Assembly (NCBI RefSeq): GCF_900142935.1
Contig: NZ_FSRS01000001.1
Coordinates: forward strand, 1,746,001 to 1,810,000
Direction of reading: 5' to 3'
Length of the DNA stretch: 64,000 bases
DNA from: Rhodovulum sp. ES.010
Lineage (GTDB): Bacteria > Pseudomonadota > Alphaproteobacteria > Rhodobacterales > Rhodobacteraceae
Within the stretch, counting starts at the first letter, position 1. Each line of letters starts with the position of its first letter. Below are positions 17,786 to 27,376 of the stretch, piece by piece. The position numbers were made by a program, and so were the translations under genes. Below the pieces are notes generated by a model. That model did not search any database, was not told where the DNA came from, and worked only from the letters and a program-made list of their open reading frames with translations.

Positions 17786-18415
17786 ATGCCTTGGGACCGC
17801 AACCAGATGGCGGCGCGCGCCGCGCAGGAACTGAAGGACGGGATGTATGTGAACCTCGGGATCGGCATCCCGACGCTGGTGGCCAACTACATCCCCGAGG
17901 GCGTGACCGTCACGCTGCAATCGGAAAACGGGATGCTGGGCCTCGGCCCCTTCCCGGTCGAGGGCACCGAGGACCCGGACCTGATCAACGCCGGCAAGCA
18001 GACCATCACCGAACTGCCCCATTCGGCCTATTTCGACAGCGCCGCCAGCTTCGGCATGATCCGCGGCGGCAAGATCGCGATGGCGATCCTCGGCGCGATG
18101 GAAGTGTCCGAGAAGGGCGACCTTGCGAACTGGATGATCCCCGGCAAGCTGGTCAAGGGCATGGGCGGCGCGATGGACCTGGTCGCGGGCGTCAAGCGGG
18201 TGGTGATCGTGATGGACCACACAAACAAGCACGGCGAGTCGAAGCTCTTGAAGGACTGCACCCTGCCGCTGACCGGCACCGGCGTCGTGAACCGCATCAT
18301 CACCAATCTCGGCGTGCTGGACGTGGTCGAGGGCGGGCTTCGAATCGTCGAATGCGCCGACGGGGTGACCGAGGACGAGATCCGCGACGCGACCGTTGCG
18401 AAAATCGTGAACTGA
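17786..18415 (+). CDS. 3-oxoacid CoA-transferase subunit B
   Basis: 209 residues. The beta subunit supplies the catalytic glutamate, seen in LQSENGMLGLGPFP, which forms the glutamyl-CoA thioester. Other family blocks are GIGIPTLVANY, MIRGGKIAMAILGAMEVSEKGDLANWMIPGK (given in full only by position, about residues 92-122) and VDMD-like VIVMDHTNKHGESK. AAGGGAGAG precedes the ATG. Forms a two-gene operon with subunit A. Confidence 0.93.
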   Translation: MPWDRNQMAARAAQELKDGMYVNLGIGIPTLVANYIPEGVTVTLQSENGMLGLGPFPVEGTEDPDLINAGKQTITELPHSAYFDSAASFGMIRGGKIAMAILGAMEVSEKGDLANWMIPGKLVKGMGGAMDLVAGVKRVVIVMDHTNKHGESKLLKDCTLPLTGTGVVNRIITNLGVLDVVEGGLRIVECADGVTEDEIRDATVAKIVN

Positions 18416-18732
18416 AATCGCCCACGTCCCGGCGCGCGGTCCCGTGACGACGCGAGCGGCCGCTGTCGGCATCGTGGCGCGGCACCGGCGGCAGCGACTG
18501 CGAAGACGGACAGGTGCACAACCCTGTTCCGCGGTGGTACCTGCGCCTCGGGGCGTCTTCCTCATACCCTCATCGAGAGTCGAAAGCGACGAGGCGCCGT
18601 TCGGTCGGCAACCGCCCCCATGACGGGCCGGCGTTGCGCCTTTCCGTATGCGCACGCCAACCATATGGTCCGGCGCGATGGCTATGGGCCAGGGTTGGCA
18701 GCATAACGGGCCGCGGGGATCGGGACGCGCGT
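18416..18732. other. Intergenic, no gene recognised
   Basis: 317 bp between the CoA-transferase and the DUF2478 gene. Frames are open because of high GC but none has a family resemblance or ribosome-binding site. No clear terminator or riboswitch was recognised. It presumably holds the DUF2478 promoter. Confidence 0.4.
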
Positions 18733-19257
18733 ATGGATCAGGCGGCCGAGGACAGGGCAGAGACGGGCATTGCCGCGATTCCGCTTGCCGAAAACGTGCC
18801 GGTGGATGCGCTGCTCGCCGGGGTGGTGGCCGCGCTTGCGGCCGAGGGATGCCGTGTTGCGGGGTTCCGCCAGATGCGGACCGATGGCGGCATCGCGCTC
18901 GAAGACCTTGCCGGGGGCGATATGTTCGCCATTTCGCAATCGCTCGGCCCGGGATCGCGGGGATGCAGCCTCGATCCGCGGGGGCTGGCCGAGGCTGCGG
19001 GCGCCGCGCTGCGGGCGCTCGAGACCGGCCCCGACCTTGTCGTCCTGCCGCGCTATGGCAAGGCCGAGGCCGAGGGGCACGGGTTTCGCGCCGTGATCGC
19101 GCGGGCCTGCGAACGGCAGATCCCGGTTCTCGTCGCGGTGCGCCCGGCCTGCGAGTCCTCGTGGTTGGAGTTCACCGGCGGACTCGCCGCCCGGCTGGAC
19201 CCCGACCCGGACGCCTTGCTCAGCTGGTGCCGGGCGGCGCTGGCGGACCGCCGCTGA
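18733..19257 (+). CDS. DUF2478-domain protein linked to molybdate transport
   Basis: 174 residues. Members of this family resemble P-loop-like nucleotide proteins and often sit beside mod genes in purple bacteria. Visible blocks are VDALLAGVVAALAAEGCRVAGFRQMRTD, ISQSLGPGSRGCSLDPRGLAEA and PDLVVLPRYGKAEAEGHGFRAVIARA. The start codon lies at 18733 with a weak upstream site. It converges on modE with a 12-bp gap. A role in molybdenum supply is inferred from position. Confidence 0.75.
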   Translation: MDQAAEDRAETGIAAIPLAENVPVDALLAGVVAALAAEGCRVAGFRQMRTDGGIALEDLAGGDMFAISQSLGPGSRGCSLDPRGLAEAAGAALRALETGPDLVVLPRYGKAEAEGHGFRAVIARACERQIPVLVAVRPACESSWLEFTGGLAARLDPDPDALLSWCRAALADRR

Positions 19258-19269
19258 GCCCGGTCGAGA

Positions 19270-20055
19270 TCAGGGCAGCGCCAGGATCACATGGCTCGAC
19301 TTGACCAGCGCGGTCGCCGCGTCGCCGGGTTGCAGGTTCAGCGTTTCGGCGCTGTCGCGGGTGATCGTGGCGGCCAGCGTCTTGCCACCGCCAAGTTCCA
19401 GCACGATCTCGCTGTTCACGGGCCCGTCGGTCCGGTCGGCGACGGTGCCCGTCAACCGGTTCCGCACCGAGGTCAAACCGACCTCGTCCGCCTTGGCGAG
19501 GATCACGAAGCTGGACTTGACCAGTGCGAAGACCTCGACGCCGGGTGCCAGCGCCATCTCGGAGGCGCTGCGCCCGGTGATGACGGCGGTCAAGGTCTGG
19601 CCGCCGCCGAGTTCCATGTCCACCTCTGCGCTGACCGCACCTTCGGTCACGGCGGTCACGGTGCAGCGGTAGGCGTTGCGGGCCGAGGTCTTCATCATCA
19701 GGCTCCAGAGCATGTCGCCGGGGTCGAGGTCGATCTGGGTCTCGAGCGAGGCGACGACGCGCGCAAGCCCGTCCTGGATCGCGGTGAAGGCGGCGATCAC
19801 CTTCTCGCCCGCGGGCGTCAGCCGGGCGCCGCCCCCCGCACGTCCGCCCGGCGCGGCGGTGACCAGCGGGGTCGCAAAGACGTTGTTCATCGCCTGGACG
19901 CCATCCCAGGCAGCCTTGTAGGACACGCCCACCTCGCGCGCGGCGGCCGAAATCGACCCGGTCCGACCGATCGCGCGCAACAGCGCCACGCGGTCCGCGC
20001 CCATCCGCGCCCCGGGCCGTTCCAGCGTCAACGCGCTGCGCAGATTCGTCGGCAT
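19270..20055 (-). CDS. modE: Molybdate-responsive transcriptional regulator ModE
   Basis: 261 residues, normal ModE length. The N-terminal winged helix (about 20-85) reads ALLRAIGRTGSISAAAREVGVSYKAAWDGV, the LysR-like ModE DNA-binding helix. Two tandem TOBE/MOP molybdate-binding repeats follow, each with a recognisable SARN/VRN start and ending ALVKSS(F/H)VILA. Molybdate-bound ModE represses mod operons. It is divergent from modABC across 554 bp containing a Mo-box-like palindrome. Confidence 0.94.
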   Translation of the reverse strand: MPTNLRSALTLERPGARMGADRVALLRAIGRTGSISAAAREVGVSYKAAWDGVQAMNNVFATPLVTAAPGGRAGGGARLTPAGEKVIAAFTAIQDGLARVVASLETQIDLDPGDMLWSLMMKTSARNAYRCTVTAVTEGAVSAEVDMELGGGQTLTAVITGRSASEMALAPGVEVFALVKSSFVILAKADEVGLTSVRNRLTGTVADRTDGPVNSEIVLELGGGKTLAATITRDSAETLNLQPGDAATALVKSSHVILALP

Positions 20056-20609
20056 CGCCGGTCTGGACCTCCCGTTCTCGTCGCCCCGTCATATCGCGTG
20101 CTGCCAAACCCCGCCACCGCCGCGTAAGGTCCAGCGCGTCGCGACCCGGACCTTCTGCCCGGACGCCCGGAGGGAGGTCTGGTGCCGGCCACCATCGCAC
20201 CCGTCCGGCCATCCAGGCAGGTGCGGGAGCGCGCCGACGACCGCGCCGGCGCGTGCGCCGCCCCCGGCCAAGGGCGATGCCAAACGCGCGACCGAAGACG
20301 ACGTGGGCCTTGCTGCCACGACGGTCTTCGCAATTCGGGCCCTCGATGCTGGCGGCGAGAATGGCGCGTCGCTTCGCGCGGATTCTGGCCATTTGCGTAA
20401 TGCTCACCCGGTGTGCAGGTTTCTCCGCTGCGCACAAGATTTCGCAGGAAAAGACAGGGCTGGCCGGTGCCCACGTCGCAAAAGCGCTGCGTATTCGGGC
20501 GCTCTCGCCGTGTGGGCCAGATGATCGTCGAAAAGTCTTGCCCCGAACTCAGACCGCTCGCTATGCAGTCAGGGTACATAGCGCTTTTCTGAAGCAACGG
20601 AGCCGCCCG
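20056..20609. other. modE-modA divergent intergenic region
   Basis: 554 bp without a supported gene. The modE-proximal half is GC-rich and featureless to the eye. The modA-proximal part holds the palindrome annotated at 20559-20583 and the modA ribosome-binding site (ACGGAG). Confidence 0.5.
20559..20583. promoter_or_regulatory. Candidate ModE operator (Mo-box)
   Basis: Perfect inverted arms CGCTATG (20559-20565) and CATAGCG (20577-20583) separated by 11 bp, 26 bp before the modA start. The arms fit the CGnTAT...ATAnCG form of known ModE sites. Position next to modE and ahead of modA supports repression of modABC by molybdate-bound ModE. Confidence 0.7.
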
Positions 20610-21374
20610 ATGACCTTCCGCAGAACCGTCCTGCGCAGCAGCGCCGCCGCGCTGTTCGTCTCCCTAGCGCTCGCGGCGCCCGCCCGGGCCGCCGAGACCA
20701 TCGTGGCGGTGGCCGCGAACTTCACCGAGGCCGCGAACGAGATCGCCGACGCCTTCGCACAGGCCAGCGGCCACAGCGTCACCTACAGCTTCGGGCCGAC
20801 CGGGCAGCTTTACACCCAGATCACCCAGGGCGCGCCCTTCGAGGTCTTCCTTGCTGCCGACCAGGCCCGGCCCGAAAAGGCCGAGGCCGAGGGCTTCGAC
20901 GTGGCCGGGTCGCGTTTCACCTATGCGGTAGGTCGGCTCGTGCTGTGGAGCGCGGATGCCGACATGATCGACGGCACCGCGGCGGCGCTGACGGAGGGCG
21001 CGTTCACCCATGTCGCCATCGCCAACCCCGAGACCGCGCCCTACGGCGCGGCCGCCGTCGAGGTGATGGAGGCGCTCGACATCCAGGAGACGCTGGCGCC
21101 CAAGATTGTGCAGGGCAAGAGTATCAGCCAGGCCCATCAATTCGTCGCGACCGGCAACGCCGAACTCGGCTTCGTCGCGCTCAGCCAGGTCGTGAACGGG
21201 GACCCTGGCGCCCGCTGGACGATCCCGCAGGACCTCTACAGCCCGATCCGGCAGGACGCGGTCCTGTTGAAGACCGGCGGACAAAGCGCGGCGGCGGCGG
21301 CCTATCTCGACTTCCTCAAGGGGCCCGAGGCACGCGCGATCATCGAGAAATACGGCTACGCCGCAGGAGACTGA
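20610..21374 (+). CDS. modA: Molybdate ABC transporter, periplasmic binding protein
   Basis: 254 residues from the ATG at 20610. Signal peptide about 1-27 (ALAAPARAAE). The mature start TIVAVAANFTEAANEIADAF, then YSFGPTGQLYTQITQGAPFEVFLAAD, is the oxyanion-binding ModA pattern. IANPETAPYGAAAVEVM and the C-terminal FLKGPEARAIIEKYGY are also diagnostic. It delivers molybdate to ModBC. Followed by modB after 3 bp. Confidence 0.96.
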   Translation: MTFRRTVLRSSAAALFVSLALAAPARAAETIVAVAANFTEAANEIADAFAQASGHSVTYSFGPTGQLYTQITQGAPFEVFLAADQARPEKAEAEGFDVAGSRFTYAVGRLVLWSADADMIDGTAAALTEGAFTHVAIANPETAPYGAAAVEVMEALDIQETLAPKIVQGKSISQAHQFVATGNAELGFVALSQVVNGDPGARWTIPQDLYSPIRQDAVLLKTGGQSAAAAAYLDFLKGPEARAIIEKYGYAAGD

Positions 21375-21377
21375 GCC

Positions 21378-22061
21378 ATGGCGGAGGCGCCCCTGCTCGA
21401 CGCAGGAATGGTCGAGACGATCCTGCTCACGCTGAAGCTTGCCGGCGTCACGACCCTCGTGCTGCTGATCGTGGGGACCCCGCTGGCCTGGTGGCTGTCG
21501 CGGGCGCGTGGGCTGTGGAAAGAGGTCGTGGCCACCATCGTGGCCCTGCCCATCGTGTTGCCGCCCACGGTCCTTGGCTTCTACCTGCTGATCGCGATGG
21601 GCCCGAACTCCCCGCTGACGGCGATCCTGGGCCGCAAGCTGTCCTTCACCTTCGAGGGACTTGTCGTGGGCTCGGTGATCTACTCGCTGCCCTTCGTGGT
21701 CAACCCGATCCGCAACGCCTTCGAGGCGATGGGGCACAGGCCGATGGAGGTGGCCGCCACGTTGCGCGCATCGCCGCTGGATGCGTTCTTCACCGTCGCG
21801 CTGCCGCTGGCCTTGCCCGGCCTGTTCACCGGCGCGATCCTGGGCTTCGCGCATACGGTGGGCGAGTTCGGCGTCATCCTCATGATCGGCGGCGGAATCC
21901 CCGGCGAGACCAAGGTGCTGTCGGTGACGATCTTCGACTATGTCGAGACGCTGCAATGGGACAAGGCGCATGTGCTGGCGGGCGGCATGCTGGCGATGTC
22001 GTTCGCGGTGATCCTGGCGATGCTGCTGGTCGAGCGCCGGCTCAACCGGGCGCGGCAATGA
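21378..22061 (+). CDS. modB: Molybdate ABC transporter, permease
   Basis: 227 residues with five to six membrane helices (first about 14-40, last about 198-216). The EAA loop that contacts the ATPase is [26 protein letters not shown]. The [26 protein letters not shown] region is the ModB C-terminal signature. The stop overlaps the modC start as ATGA. Confidence 0.95.
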   Translation: MAEAPLLDAGMVETILLTLKLAGVTTLVLLIVGTPLAWWLSRARGLWKEVVATIVALPIVLPPTVLGFYLLIAMGPNSPLTAILGRKLSFTFEGLVVGSVIYSLPFVVNPIRNAFEAMGHRPMEVAATLRASPLDAFFTVALPLALPGLFTGAILGFAHTVGEFGVILMIGGGIPGETKVLSVTIFDYVETLQWDKAHVLAGGMLAMSFAVILAMLLVERRLNRARQ

Positions 22062-23137
22062 TCGGGGCGGCGTTCCGGGGCCGGTTCGGCACGTTCGATC
22101 TTGACGCCGCGTTCGAGGCGCCGGGAACCGGCATCACCGCGCTCTTCGGCCCGTCGGGCTGCGGCAAGACCACCCTCCTGCGCGCCATCTCGGGGCTGAT
22201 CCGCCTGCCCGAGGGACAGCTGAGCGTCAATGGCGAGAGCTGGCAGGAGGGGCGCCGCTTCACGCCGCCCCACCGCCGCGCCGTCGGCTACGTGTTCCAG
22301 GAGGCGAGCCTGTTTCCGCATCTCTCGGTGATGGGCAACCTCACCTTCGGGATGCGCCGCCGCAAGGGGCCCGCGCCGGTCGGGCTGGACGAGGTTGTGG
22401 ACCTGCTCGGCATCGGACGCCTGTTCGACCGCCACCCCGCGCAGCTGTCGGGGGGCGAACGCCAGCGCGTCGCGATCAGCCGGGCGCTGCTGTCGCAACC
22501 CCGGCTGCTGTTGATGGACGAGCCACTCTCGGCGCTCGACCGCTTCTCCAAGGACGACATCCTGCCCTACCTGGAACGGCTGCACGCGGCGCTGTCGATC
22601 CCGGTCCTCTACGTCAGCCACGACATCGCCGAGGTGGAACGGCTGGCCGACACGCTGGTTCTGATGGACGCTGGCCGGGTGCGCGCGGCCGGGCCCATCG
22701 CGGACCTCCTGGCCGACCCCGCGCTGCCGCTGATCCGGATGCCCGCACCGGCAGCGGTGATCGACGGCGAGGTGATCGCGACGGACCCCCGCTACGGGCT
22801 CTCGGAGGTCGCCGTGCCGGGCGGGCGGCTGACGGTACCGGGCGACCTGGGCCCGCCGGGCACGCGCCGGCGGCTGCGCATCCCGGCCACCGACGTGAGC
22901 CTCGGCCGCCACGCACCGCTGGACACCACCATCCTGAACGCCCTGCCGGCCCGGATCGAGGGCGCCGAGGAGACGGCCGATCACCAGATGACGCTGCGCC
23001 TGCGCCTCGGCCCGGACGGGCGCGGCGCCGCGCTGCTCGCCCGCATCTCGCGCAAGTCCTGGGACACCCTTGCGCTGCAGCCCGGCGAACGCGTCGTCGC
23101 CCGCCTGAAAGCCGTCGCCCTCGCCGGTCCCGCCTGA
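22058..23137 (+). CDS. modC: Molybdate ABC transporter, ATP-binding protein
   Basis: 359 residues. Walker [13 protein letters not shown] signature LSGGERQR, Walker [13 protein letters not shown], and H-loop YVSHD are intact. A C-terminal TOBE/MOP domain (about 285-355) gives molybdate feedback. It overlaps modB by 4 bp and is the last gene of modABC. Confidence 0.96.
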   Translation: MIGAAFRGRFGTFDLDAAFEAPGTGITALFGPSGCGKTTLLRAISGLIRLPEGQLSVNGESWQEGRRFTPPHRRAVGYVFQEASLFPHLSVMGNLTFGMRRRKGPAPVGLDEVVDLLGIGRLFDRHPAQLSGGERQRVAISRALLSQPRLLLMDEPLSALDRFSKDDILPYLERLHAALSIPVLYVSHDIAEVERLADTLVLMDAGRVRAAGPIADLLADPALPLIRMPAPAAVIDGEVIATDPRYGLSEVAVPGGRLTVPGDLGPPGTRRRLRIPATDVSLGRHAPLDTTILNALPARIEGAEETADHQMTLRLRLGPDGRGAALLARISRKSWDTLALQPGERVVARLKAVALAGPA

Positions 23138-23521
23138 GCCTCGTCCTCATGCCCCCCGTCCCTCGTCGAGGGTGGCGCCCCCATGGTCGGCGCTCCGGCC
23201 GAGCGGGTCGGGGCCGGCACCGCCCAATGGGCCATCGTCGAGCACGGCGGCGCGGACCCAATCCCCTGGGTCGGGGCCCCTGTAAAGATCGATTCTGATC
23301 TACCGTTTCGGAAAATGCGGTTGCACGGGTCTCGCCTTCAACCGCTTGCGAAGCTCAGAGAAGGACCAAACCCTGAACAGCGCTGCCCCATAAACGCGGA
23401 CTCCGGGGGGAGCCGGTCAAGCGATGCGGCGACGATGGCCGCGCAACATTTCGCATGAAGAAGCGTTTTTAAGACGCCGGGGTGCATCCCGGTCATGCGC
23501 ACTCGCAAGGAGCCCATCATC
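23138..23521. other. Intergenic, upstream of the levansucrase gene
   Basis: 384 bp without a supported gene. GC content is lower from about 23280 on, as expected for a promoter region, but no clear -35/-10 pair was assigned. A short palindrome CCCTCG-T-CGAGGG lies at 23160-23172, 22 bp beyond the modC stop. The segment ends with AAGGAG, the site for the next gene. Confidence 0.45.
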
Positions 23522-24928
23522 ATGAGCCGTCCGCCATGTCTGGCAACCGCCTCCCTTGCGCTCGTCGCCGCGCTGGCCGCGAGCCTCGCGGTCGCTTCGC
23601 CATCCCCGCGCACCATCGAGAGGGCTGCGCCCGCTGCCGAGCCCGACAAGGCCACACCGGCGCCGCCCGAGAAGGTCAGGATCGCGCCCGACGAAGGCGG
23701 CCACGCCACCCCGCCCACCTTCTCCTTCACCGGGACCTATGTCGCACCCTGGACCGCGCAGGCCGCTCGGTCGATCGCCCTCGGCCCCGATACGACGATC
23801 CCGTACATGGTCGCGCCGGTCGATCCGTTCGATGCCGGCATCTACGTCTGGGACGCGTGGCCGGTCCGGAGCCCGGACGGTGCCATCGCCGATATCGGCG
23901 GCTGGTCGGTCCTGATCGCACTGACCGCCGAGCAAGACCCCGATGCGCGCTTTCCGTTCTATTCCCGGTCCACCTGGAGATACTATTACACCAACGGCGA
24001 CCGCTGGCTGCCCGGCGGCGTGATCTTCGACCGGACCGAGGCGCTGGGCTCGCGCCAGTGGGCGGGCTCGACCATGTACGACCCCGACAGCGGCTCCATC
24101 ACCTTCTTCTACACCGCCGTAGGCAGCCCGGACGCGCCCAATCTCGCAGAGGACGTGCCCGACCGCGCCTTCGCCGACAACCACCCGGCGGCGGGCCGGC
24201 CCGACACGACGCAGCGCATGGCGCAGGTATCGGCCACGGTGTCGGCCGGGCCGAACGGCGTGGCCTTCGCCGATTTCGGCCCGCACGAGATCATCCTCGA
24301 GGCCGATGGCGAGATCTATGCGACCGCCGAGGCCTTCGTGCCCGACAACGTCATCTACGGCATGCGAGACCCCGAGTACTGGCGCGACCCGCAGAGCGGC
24401 GCGGAATACATCCTGTTCACCGCCAACGCCGCGGGCTTTCCTTCGCCGCATAACGGCGCCGTGGGCGTGGCCCGGCGCGAGGGTGCGGGCTGGCAGCTTC
24501 AGCGGCCGATCCTGGTGGCGCCGGGCGTGTCCTCGCAACTGGAACGCCCACACATCGTCGAGCGCGACGATGGCCTCTATCTGTTCTTCTCGACCCACGC
24601 CTTCACCTTTGCCGACGACCTGTCGGGTCCCGAAGGGCTTTACGGGTTCTGGAGCCCGTCGGGCGACCTTCGCGGCGCCTGGCAGCCGATCAACGGGCAT
24701 GGGCTGGTCGCGGGCAATCCGCCGGCATCGCCCACGCAGGCCTATTCCTACCTCGCGCTGCCCGACGGGCACGTGATGAGCTACATAAACACGCCCTACG
24801 GCTTCAAGGCCGACCCGGCGGAGGACCGCGTGATGGTCGGCGGGCCGGCCCCGATGTTCCGCATCGCGCTGGAGGAGGGCAAGTCGACCATCGTCGCGTC
24901 GCCCGCGCCGACCACCGGCGTCGAGTGA
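23522..24928 (+). CDS. Exported GH68 levansucrase / fructosyltransferase
   Basis: 468 residues from the ATG at 23522, chosen for AAGGAG 9 nt upstream and the signal peptide it opens (LATASLALVAALAASLAVA). Glycoside hydrolase family 68 enzymes split sucrose and build levan or inulin. The catalytic triad is readable: nucleophile D111 in VWDAWPV, transition-state stabiliser D283 in MRDPEYW, and acid/base E341 in QLERPHIV. WAGSTMYDP and DGEIYATAEAF are further family blocks. Its stop overlaps the GTG of a GH32 gene (GTGA), so synthesis and breakdown enzymes are coupled, as in the lsdA-lsdB pair of Gluconacetobacter. Product type (levan or inulin) cannot be told. Confidence 0.93.
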   Translation: MSRPPCLATASLALVAALAASLAVASPSPRTIERAAPAAEPDKATPAPPEKVRIAPDEGGHATPPTFSFTGTYVAPWTAQAARSIALGPDTTIPYMVAPVDPFDAGIYVWDAWPVRSPDGAIADIGGWSVLIALTAEQDPDARFPFYSRSTWRYYYTNGDRWLPGGVIFDRTEALGSRQWAGSTMYDPDSGSITFFYTAVGSPDAPNLAEDVPDRAFADNHPAAGRPDTTQRMAQVSATVSAGPNGVAFADFGPHEIILEADGEIYATAEAFVPDNVIYGMRDPEYWRDPQSGAEYILFTANAAGFPSPHNGAVGVARREGAGWQLQRPILVAPGVSSQLERPHIVERDDGLYLFFSTHAFTFADDLSGPEGLYGFWSPSGDLRGAWQPINGHGLVAGNPPASPTQAYSYLALPDGHVMSYINTPYGFKADPAEDRVMVGGPAPMFRIALEEGKSTIVASPAPTTGVE

Positions 24929-27105
24929 TCGCCGTGCTGCGACTTGCCGTCGTCCTCGCCGGTCTGCTCGTCGCCGGCCCGCTCGCCGCGCAGACGCCAG
25001 AGCGCGCCAAGCCCGGGCCACCCGCCGGCACCGTAGAGTTGGCCGGGTTCGAGCCGGACGCGATGTCGGGGCTGGCGTCGGTTCGGCTGCGCTCGCCGTG
25101 GCACGAACCGACCTTCGTGGAGGGCACCGACGGCCGCGCGTTGCGCTTCGACGGCTATTCGACCTTCGTAGAAGGCGTGCTGCCCGAGCGGGTGAGCGTT
25201 CCGGCGACGCTTCGCTTCGATCTCGCGGTCTGGTCCTGGCCGGTGGCGCGGGCGGGGCTCGTGGTCCTGCACGGGCCGCCGCGCATCGCGGTGACGCTCA
25301 ACCGTTGGGGACGGCTTGTGGCCACCGCCGAGACGCCGGACGGCGTGCGGCAGGTCGTGGCCCCGAAGCCGCTGACGCGCGGGACATGGCACTCGGTGGC
25401 GCTGCGGATCGGGGCCGAGGGCGACGTGCTGGACCTGTATCTCGACGGCGCCCGGATCGGCCAGTCCCGCGGTGCGGCGCCCGCCCAGCTCGCGGGCGGC
25501 GTCACGCTGGGCCGCGACGCCACCTCGGGCCTTGCGCACGGTGCCTACCAGCGCGGCGTGCTCAACGGCGCGCTCGACCGGGTGCGGCTGACGCCGGGCG
25601 CCGTGCCGACCGCGGCCCTGCGAACCGAGCTCCCAACGCGCGCGGCAGACCTGCGCCCGAGTCCAAGACGGTTCGAGGACGATCCGCACCGCCCGCGCTA
25701 CCACCCCATGCCGCCAGCGGGCTGGACCAACGAACCGCACGGGCTGATCCGCGCCGACGGCCGCTGGCATCTCTATTACCAGGCCAATCCGAACGGCCCT
25801 TGGTGGGAGCACATGCAGTGGGGTCACCTCGTCTCGGAGGATCTGGCCCGCTGGGAGGCGCGAAAGACCGCGCTCTGGCCCACGCCGGGATTCGATCGCG
25901 CCGGCATCTGGGTGGGCGACGTGATGCCCGACCGGGACGGCTTCCGCGCGCTCTATTCGGGCGTGAACGGCCAATGGGCGGGCGTCGGAATGGCCGAGAC
26001 CGACGGGACGGATCTCGGCCGCTTCGAGAAATCCGCCGACAACCCGGTGATCGTCGAAACCCCGCCGGGCTATCAGGACATGCGCGATCCGTTCGTCATC
26101 CGGCGCAAGGACGACTGGTTGATGCTGATCGGCGCCGGGCGCGCGGCGCCGCAGGTGCCGACGATCCTGACCTATTCCTCGCCCGACATGGCCGCCTGGA
26201 CCTTCGAGGGCGAGCTGCAGATGGGCGCTGTCGAGCGCTTCGGCACCTATTGGGAACTGCCAAAGCTCCTGCGCCTGCGGGATGACCGCCACGCCTTGAT
26301 CGTCACCACCGTGAAGCCGCACACGCCAGCCCGCACGCAGTACTGGATCGGCGACTGGGACGGGCGGCGGTTCCTGCCCGACGACCTCGTGCCGCGGCCG
26401 CTGGATCTCTTCGGCACGCATCTCGCACAGTCCACCCACCCGCTGGGTGACGGCCGACATGCGGCCATCGGCATCGTGCCGGAAACCGCCCGCACCACCG
26501 AGGAGCGGCTCGAAGCGGGCTGGATTCACGGTTTCTCGCTTGCCCGGACCATCGACCTCTCCGAGGATGGCCGGCATCTGGTGCAGCGACCGGCCGAGGC
26601 CGTGCAGGGCCTTTTCGGCCCGCCGGCATGGGAAGCGCGCGACGTCGCACTCGACGATCGGGCGCTGCGGCTGGGCAATGGCGATGCCTCGGTCGCCCGG
26701 ATCGAGCTGACGATCGACCCGGGCGACGCGCACCAGATCGTCGTCGCTCTGCGCGCCACGGCGGACCGGCGCGAGGCGACCCGGCTGCGGCTGTTCCCCG
26801 TTTCGCGCCGCATCGCCTTGGATTTCTCGGACAGCTCGGCAAGCCCCACGGCTCGCTCGGACTCGCTTTGGGAGCGCTATTCAGATCCCGAGGACGGGGC
26901 GATCTCCCTGACCCTGTTCGTGGACCGATCGTTCGTGGACGGCTTCATGGCGCGCGGAGAGGCTTTCGCCTTCCGCACCTTTCCGACGGCGCCCGATGCG
27001 AACGCCGTGTTCCTCAGCGCCCTCGGCGGCGCCGCCCGGCTTGTCGAGGCGCGCGTGGCAACGCTCGTGCCGGCCCCGAATGCGCGCACCGGAGGCCAAA
27101 AGTGA
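24925..27105 (+). CDS. Exported GH32 fructan hydrolase with N-terminal LamG-like domain
   Basis: 726 residues, GTG start overlapping the GH68 stop. Signal peptide about 1-22 (LLVAGPLAAQ). A concanavalin-like (LamG) domain spans about 65-225. The five-bladed GH32 propeller begins near 255, and a C-terminal beta-sandwich runs from about 570 to 715. The usual nucleophile motif W-x-N-D-P-N-G is here WTNEPHG (267-273), with Glu270 where Asp is expected. The other two sites are present: MRDPF (D388) and YWELPKL (E444, where family members often read E-C-P). It is expected to trim levan, inulin or related fructans outside the cytoplasm; the residue change makes exact activity uncertain. Confidence 0.88.
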   Translation: MIAVLRLAVVLAGLLVAGPLAAQTPERAKPGPPAGTVELAGFEPDAMSGLASVRLRSPWHEPTFVEGTDGRALRFDGYSTFVEGVLPERVSVPATLRFDLAVWSWPVARAGLVVLHGPPRIAVTLNRWGRLVATAETPDGVRQVVAPKPLTRGTWHSVALRIGAEGDVLDLYLDGARIGQSRGAAPAQLAGGVTLGRDATSGLAHGAYQRGVLNGALDRVRLTPGAVPTAALRTELPTRAADLRPSPRRFEDDPHRPRYHPMPPAGWTNEPHGLIRADGRWHLYYQANPNGPWWEHMQWGHLVSEDLARWEARKTALWPTPGFDRAGIWVGDVMPDRDGFRALYSGVNGQWAGVGMAETDGTDLGRFEKSADNPVIVETPPGYQDMRDPFVIRRKDDWLMLIGAGRAAPQVPTILTYSSPDMAAWTFEGELQMGAVERFGTYWELPKLLRLRDDRHALIVTTVKPHTPARTQYWIGDWDGRRFLPDDLVPRPLDLFGTHLAQSTHPLGDGRHAAIGIVPETARTTEERLEAGWIHGFSLARTIDLSEDGRHLVQRPAEAVQGLFGPPAWEARDVALDDRALRLGNGDASVARIELTIDPGDAHQIVVALRATADRREATRLRLFPVSRRIALDFSDSSASPTARSDSLWERYSDPEDGAISLTLFVDRSFVDGFMARGEAFAFRTFPTAPDANAVFLSALGGAARLVEARVATLVPAPNARTGGQK

Positions 27106-27106
27106 A

Positions 27107-27130
27107 CCGGGAAAAAAGACCCTTTCCCGG
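27107..27130 (+). terminator. Hairpin after the fructan operon
   Basis: Perfect 8-bp inverted repeat CCGGGAAA / TTTCCCGG with an 8-nt loop, starting 2 nt after the GH32 stop. There is no T-run after it, so it may be a weak terminator or an mRNA-stabilising hairpin. Confidence 0.55.
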
Positions 27131-27376
27131 AAGGCTGCACTTCCCGAGGTCGTTCCAAGGCTGCCGCGACCCGGCCCATTGCAGCCGCTCGCCGATTTAT
27201 GCGACGCTGCATCGCAGCCTCTCCGAACCGGTCATTCGTGCATGATGCAGCATTTGTCGCGATTGATGGGCAGCAGTGCGGACGAAGCTGTCGGCCGACG
27301 AATCTCATGAATCCCCGAATTTTGCGGTATGCCGGACCGCGCGCCGCGCGCTCGACCGCACCGCCCTGGTCGGCCG

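Noticed and set aside
18416..18732. Molybdenum-cofactor riboswitch before DUF2478
   Set aside because: The region was read for the conserved Moco motif blocks and no convincing match was found.
20945..22057. In-frame upward extension of modC to 730 codons
   Set aside because: The extra N-terminal sequence overlaps modA and modB out of frame; the modC start at 22058 has the ATGA coupling expected in mod operons.
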